NCBI RefSeq assembly: GCF_040822115.1
Contig: NZ_CP162004.1
Coordinates: forward strand, 558,001-622,000
From: Flavobacterium sp. WC2421
Lineage (GTDB): Bacteria; Bacteroidota; Bacteroidia; Flavobacteriales; Flavobacteriaceae
Direction: 5' to 3'
Length of the DNA: 64,000 bases
In this document: piece by piece, positions 61,212-64,000 of the stretch
Position numbering within the stretch: the first letter of the stretch is position 1
Layout: each line of letters starts with the position of its first letter
Position numbers and translations under genes: made by a program
Notes under the pieces: generated by a model
The model's database searches: none
What the model was told of the DNA's origin: nothing
Seen by the model: only the letters and a program-made list of their open reading frames with translations

Positions 61212-61246
61212 TTCATACCTTGGTCTAAAATCAATTATTACAAAAT

Positions 61247-62233
61247 ATGGAAAACAGCAAAACAACAATCCGATGGGGAATACTAGGATGTGGTAATGTT
61301 ACCGAAATAAAAAGTGGTCCTGCTTATCAAAAAACAGACGGATTTGAAATAGTAGCCGTAATGAGAAGAGACGCTGAAAAAGCGGCTGATTATGCTAAAA
61401 GACATGGGATAAGCAAATATTACACTAATGCTGATGACTTAATAAATGACCCTGAAATAGATGCTGTTTACATAGCTACGCCACCTGATACCCATAAATA
61501 TTATGGTCTAAAAGTAGCCATTGCAGGAAAAAGTTGTTGCATTGAAAAACCGCTTTCGCCAAATTACCAAGATAGCTTAGCAATCTATGAAGCCTTCAAA
61601 GAAAAAAACATCCCTTTATTTGTTGCTTATTACAGACGAACATTACCTCGTTTTCTGCAAGTAAAAAAATGGATAGACAATAAAACCATAGGCGAAATAA
61701 GACATATAAGATGGCATTTAAGCAAACCTACAACTGATCAAGATTTATCAGGAAATTACAACTGGAGAACAGATGCCAAAATCGCAACAGCTGGTTATTT
61801 TGACGATTTGGCCAGTCATGGACTGGACCTATTTACTTTCCTTCTAGGAAATATAAAAGAAGCATCTGGAATAAGTATAAACCAACAGGGATTATATTCA
61901 GCCAAAGATGCCGTAGCAGCAAGTTGGGTACATGAATCAGGCATTACTGGATCGGGAAGTTGGAATTTTGGTTGTTTTACAAGGGAAGATACCGTTGAAA
62001 TTTATGGGAGTAAAGGTAAAATTGCCTTTTCTATATTCGAAAACGATCCTTTACTTCTAACAAATGAACAAGGTGAAACGAAACTTCATATTGAACATCC
62101 CGAAAACATTCAACTGTACCATGTTCAACAAATGAAAGACAGCTTACTCCATAACGGCACACATCCTTCTGATGGAAAAACTGCAACTCACACCAATTGG
62201 GTAATGGACAAAATTATCGGAAATATAATATAA
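61247..62233 (+). CDS. Gfo/Idh/MocA family oxidoreductase
   Basis: A 328-residue dehydrogenase with the N-terminal Rossmann motif GILGCGNVTE near residues 11-20, YIATPPDTHKYYGL, and the catalytic EKPLSPN segment near 99-105. The C-terminal alpha/beta domain follows. The family oxidises sugars or related polyols with NAD(P); the substrate is unknown. It lies 35 bp behind the DsbA-like gene. Confidence 0.92.
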   Translation: MENSKTTIRWGILGCGNVTEIKSGPAYQKTDGFEIVAVMRRDAEKAADYAKRHGISKYYTNADDLINDPEIDAVYIATPPDTHKYYGLKVAIAGKSCCIEKPLSPNYQDSLAIYEAFKEKNIPLFVAYYRRTLPRFLQVKKWIDNKTIGEIRHIRWHLSKPTTDQDLSGNYNWRTDAKIATAGYFDDLASHGLDLFTFLLGNIKEASGISINQQGLYSAKDAVAASWVHESGITGSGSWNFGCFTREDTVEIYGSKGKIAFSIFENDPLLLTNEQGETKLHIEHPENIQLYHVQQMKDSLLHNGTHPSDGKTATHTNWVMDKIIGNII

Positions 62234-62235
62234 AA

Positions 62236-62264
62236 AAAACAGCTCTATAAAATAGAGCTGTTTT
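62236..62264. terminator. Terminator between the Gfo/Idh/MocA gene and the convergent secreted protein gene
   Basis: A 13-bp perfect stem AAAACAGCTCTAT/ATAGAGCTGTTTT with a 3-nt loop, usable in both directions. Confidence 0.85.
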
Positions 62265-62282
62265 CATAAATTCTGTTGTTAA

Positions 62283-62879
62283 TTATTTTTTAGCCGAAAC
62301 TGTCTCCATGAAAACTTTATCACCATACGTCATAACGAATGTATATTTTTCATACGGTAAGTTTTTGATATCAAAAACCTTTTCAACATTTTGATCTACT
62401 AAAACTGGAGATGTATACACTTCCTCGTCAGCTTGATTATAAATTTTAATGCTCACTGGGTTTTTGTACAAATTAAAAATGCTTAGAGAAACTAAACCAT
62501 TTTTGTTTGTAAACACTGGCTTGTACACCTCCGAAACTGGACTTGAAGCAAGAACTGCAGTTTTCCCAATCACAGAAATCTCATATTTCGCGATTTTCGT
62601 ATCTGATTCTGCTACAAGAAAATATGTTCCTTCTGGCAAAGCTTTTAAATCATACGTTCTGTTAATACTTCCTTTAGAGTTAACATTTTCAGTGTGAATC
62701 AATTTATTGTCTAAATCATAAATTGACAATTCTACTTTATTTGACTCATTAAGAGCAAAAGTTACCGTCTTACCTTCTCCTTTTTTTACATCTAACGAAA
62801 AATCTTTTTCTGATGCACTTACATTCATAGCAGTCAATACAGCTGCTACTACCAAACTAAATTTTAAAATCTTTTTCAT
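62283..62879 (-). CDS. Secreted all-beta protein of unknown function
   Basis: A 198-residue protein with a signal peptide cut near residue 22 (MNVSASEKD). The rest is beta-rich and appears to hold two similar sandwich domains. Each has a pattern like VELSIYDLDNKLIHTENV and VSIKIYNQADEEVYTSPV, followed by a LKALPEGTYFLVAES or IKNLPYEKYTFVMTY strand pair. This resembles the Por secretion-tail fold. It is not itself clearly a type IX sorting domain because no C-terminal cargo is in front. Function is unknown. Confidence 0.8.
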   Translation of the reverse strand: MKKILKFSLVVAAVLTAMNVSASEKDFSLDVKKGEGKTVTFALNESNKVELSIYDLDNKLIHTENVNSKGSINRTYDLKALPEGTYFLVAESDTKIAKYEISVIGKTAVLASSPVSEVYKPVFTNKNGLVSLSIFNLYKNPVSIKIYNQADEEVYTSPVLVDQNVEKVFDIKNLPYEKYTFVMTYGDKVFMETVSAKK

Positions 62880-62927
62880 AATTTAAGTTTTTAGATTTAT
62901 AATCCTTTTAACTATTACAAATCTACG

Positions 62928-62935
62928 GCAACCAT
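62928..62935 (-). promoter_or_regulatory. -7 element of the secreted beta protein gene
   Basis: The minus strand reads TAGATTTG, matching TAnnTTTG, 48 bp before the ATG. Confidence 0.6.
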
Positions 62936-63033
62936 TTCATTGAATATAATGCAGGATTTTCACGATTCTACGCTATTTTACCTTTTACGAAATCGATAAA
63001 GGTTAAAAAAGCTAACAATTCCGCAATGTTTAC

Positions 63034-63041
63034 TAAATTTG
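63034..63041 (+). promoter_or_regulatory. -7 element of the AraC-type gene
   Basis: Reads TAAATTTG, matching TAnnTTTG, 24 bp before the ATG at 63066. It overlaps an in-frame TTG at 63039, which rules that TTG out as a start. Confidence 0.65.
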
Positions 63042-63065
63042 CATACTAAATCAATAAAAAAGAAT

Positions 63066-63938
63066 ATGAGACCTATACACCCCAACTTAGAAATCATAGT
63101 CCCCTCTTTTGGAAGTTCATTTTCTATAGCGAAACATGAACAAAACAACAACGTACATACAAATCACTGGCATTATCACCCTGAAATAGAATTAGTTTAT
63201 ATAAATGGAGGCTCCGGTAAAAGACAAGTAGGCAGTCATGTCTCGTATTATAATGATGGTGATCTAATTCTTATAGGTAGTAATTTACCTCATTGTGGTT
63301 TTACAGATGAAGAAACAGGGAATAAAAAAGAAACGGTAATACAAATGAAACCTGACTTTCTTGGAAACAGTTTTTTTGAAATTTCAGAAATGACAAATAT
63401 TAAAAACTTATTCAGCCAAGCCAAACAAGGAATCTCGTTTGTTGGAAAAACGAAAAAAATAATTGGAGAACGAATAGAAGCACTTGATGAACAAAATCAA
63501 TTAGAAAGATTACTAAGCATGTTGTCTATCTTAAATGAATTAGAGTTGTCAAAAGAAAGCGTCATATTGAATGCCGAAGGATTTTCGATGGAAATGCAAA
63601 TGCAGGACAATGACCGCATGAATGTGGTATATAATTTTGTGAAAGACCATTTTCAAGAAAGCATAAGCCTAGAAGAAATATCAGATCTTGTTGCAATGAC
63701 TGTCCCATCCTTTTGTAGGTATTTCAAAAAGATAACCAACAAAACATTTACTAAATTTGTAAATGATTATCGATTGGTGCACGCATCTAAATTATTAGCT
63801 GAAAAACAAATCAGCATAACTGACGTTTGTGATGAAAGTGGCTTTAACAATTTAGGACATTTTAATAAATCGTTTAAAGAATTCACTGGGAAAAGTGCCT
63901 ATCAATACCGTCAAGAATTAAGAACCTTTTTAGAATAA
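63066..63938 (+). CDS. AraC-family transcriptional regulator with cupin sensor domain
   Basis: A 290-residue regulator from the ATG at 63066. The N-terminal half is a cupin-like sensor with NHWHYHPEIELVYINGGSGK near residues 35-54. The C-terminal 100 residues hold two helix-turn-helix motifs: ISLEEISDLVAMTVPSFCRYF and ISITDVCDESGFNNLGHFNK, ending in TGKSAYQYRQEL. Such proteins usually sense sugars and activate catabolic genes. The neighbouring sugar-type oxidoreductase is a possible but untested target. Confidence 0.93.
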   Translation: MRPIHPNLEIIVPSFGSSFSIAKHEQNNNVHTNHWHYHPEIELVYINGGSGKRQVGSHVSYYNDGDLILIGSNLPHCGFTDEETGNKKETVIQMKPDFLGNSFFEISEMTNIKNLFSQAKQGISFVGKTKKIIGERIEALDEQNQLERLLSMLSILNELELSKESVILNAEGFSMEMQMQDNDRMNVVYNFVKDHFQESISLEEISDLVAMTVPSFCRYFKKITNKTFTKFVNDYRLVHASKLLAEKQISITDVCDESGFNNLGHFNKSFKEFTGKSAYQYRQELRTFLE

Positions 63939-64000
63939 AAAACAATATTTGAGACAATTTATCCAGTCACAATTTGAGATTACTGTTATACAAAACTTTA

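Noticed and set aside
63039..63065. TTG start for the AraC-type regulator
   Set aside because: The TTG is part of the TAAATTTG promoter element; an ATG follows at 63066.

Overview
The window reads as chromosomal DNA of a Flavobacterium-like member of the Bacteroidetes. It is strongly AT-rich. Many genes are preceded by the Bacteroidetes -7 element TAnnTTTG. It carries lineage-typical families (DUF4296, DUF4271, DUF3098, DUF5686, DUF6705, HopJ-like), lipoproteins with SCKAQ-type signal ends, and the gene pair asnS-rpoN. No rRNA operon, CRISPR array, prophage or classical insertion sequence was seen.

Layout. Positions 1-6,900: the end of a LuxE/PaaK-like acyltransferase, tyrS, an epimerase/dehydratase, a minus-strand group (glycosyltransferase 2, dihydroorotase, DUF4296 lipoprotein), then DUF4271 and uroporphyrinogen-III synthase. 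7,000-14,200: an Lrp/AsnC regulator, a YugP-like Zn peptidase, leuS, and the group ftsX-DUF3098-uppP-truB. 14,700-30,200: a thioredoxin-like protein, a patatin, pyrH-frr, a DUF5686 outer-membrane protein, a CPA2 antiporter, an MMPL/RND exporter, an MscS channel with a structured leader, a GH63 glucosidase and a redoxin lipoprotein. 30,200-40,140: a TrmH-type methyltransferase, asnS-rpoN, thymidine kinase, an acidic protein, rsmI, a HopJ-like protein, recJ and an MFS transporter. 45,200-64,000: mostly housekeeping (lpxH, queD, enoyl-CoA hydratase, tRNA-Ala, an LpxR-like protein, mtgA, two secreted peptidases, the DUF177-rpmF-fabH-accB-accC group, pdxA and ribE divergently, a DsbA-like protein, a Gfo/Idh/MocA protein, an AraC regulator).

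The accessory highlight is 40,109-45,147. A roughly 1-kb block is present twice in direct orientation and almost identical. It holds the end of the MFS gene, its terminator, a promoter region and the 5' two-thirds of a lipoprotein gene. The copies then switch abruptly to unrelated C-terminal domains: a JAMM-like HxH...SxxD tip in copy 1 and a permuted papain-like H...NC tip in copy 2. Each is followed by small lipoprotein or membrane-anchored genes. Both copies carry a poly-C tract inside the signal-peptide codons (8 C and 7 C). In both, the ATG is out of frame with the body; 6 or 9 C would restore a complete lipoprotein signal ending in FSC followed by TKDE. This looks like a phase-variable, surface-exposed, tip-swapping toxin or adhesin-like system, recorded here with both copies OFF.

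A second highlight is 47,909-48,365. A complete tRNA-Ala(GGC) and its terminator are followed by a small GIY-YIG nuclease gene. Then comes a direct repeat of the tRNA 3' part plus the same terminator, in which the anticodon arm is replaced by another hairpin. The nuclease stop codon lies inside the repeated tRNA fragment. Several dispersed intergenic palindromes are also present.
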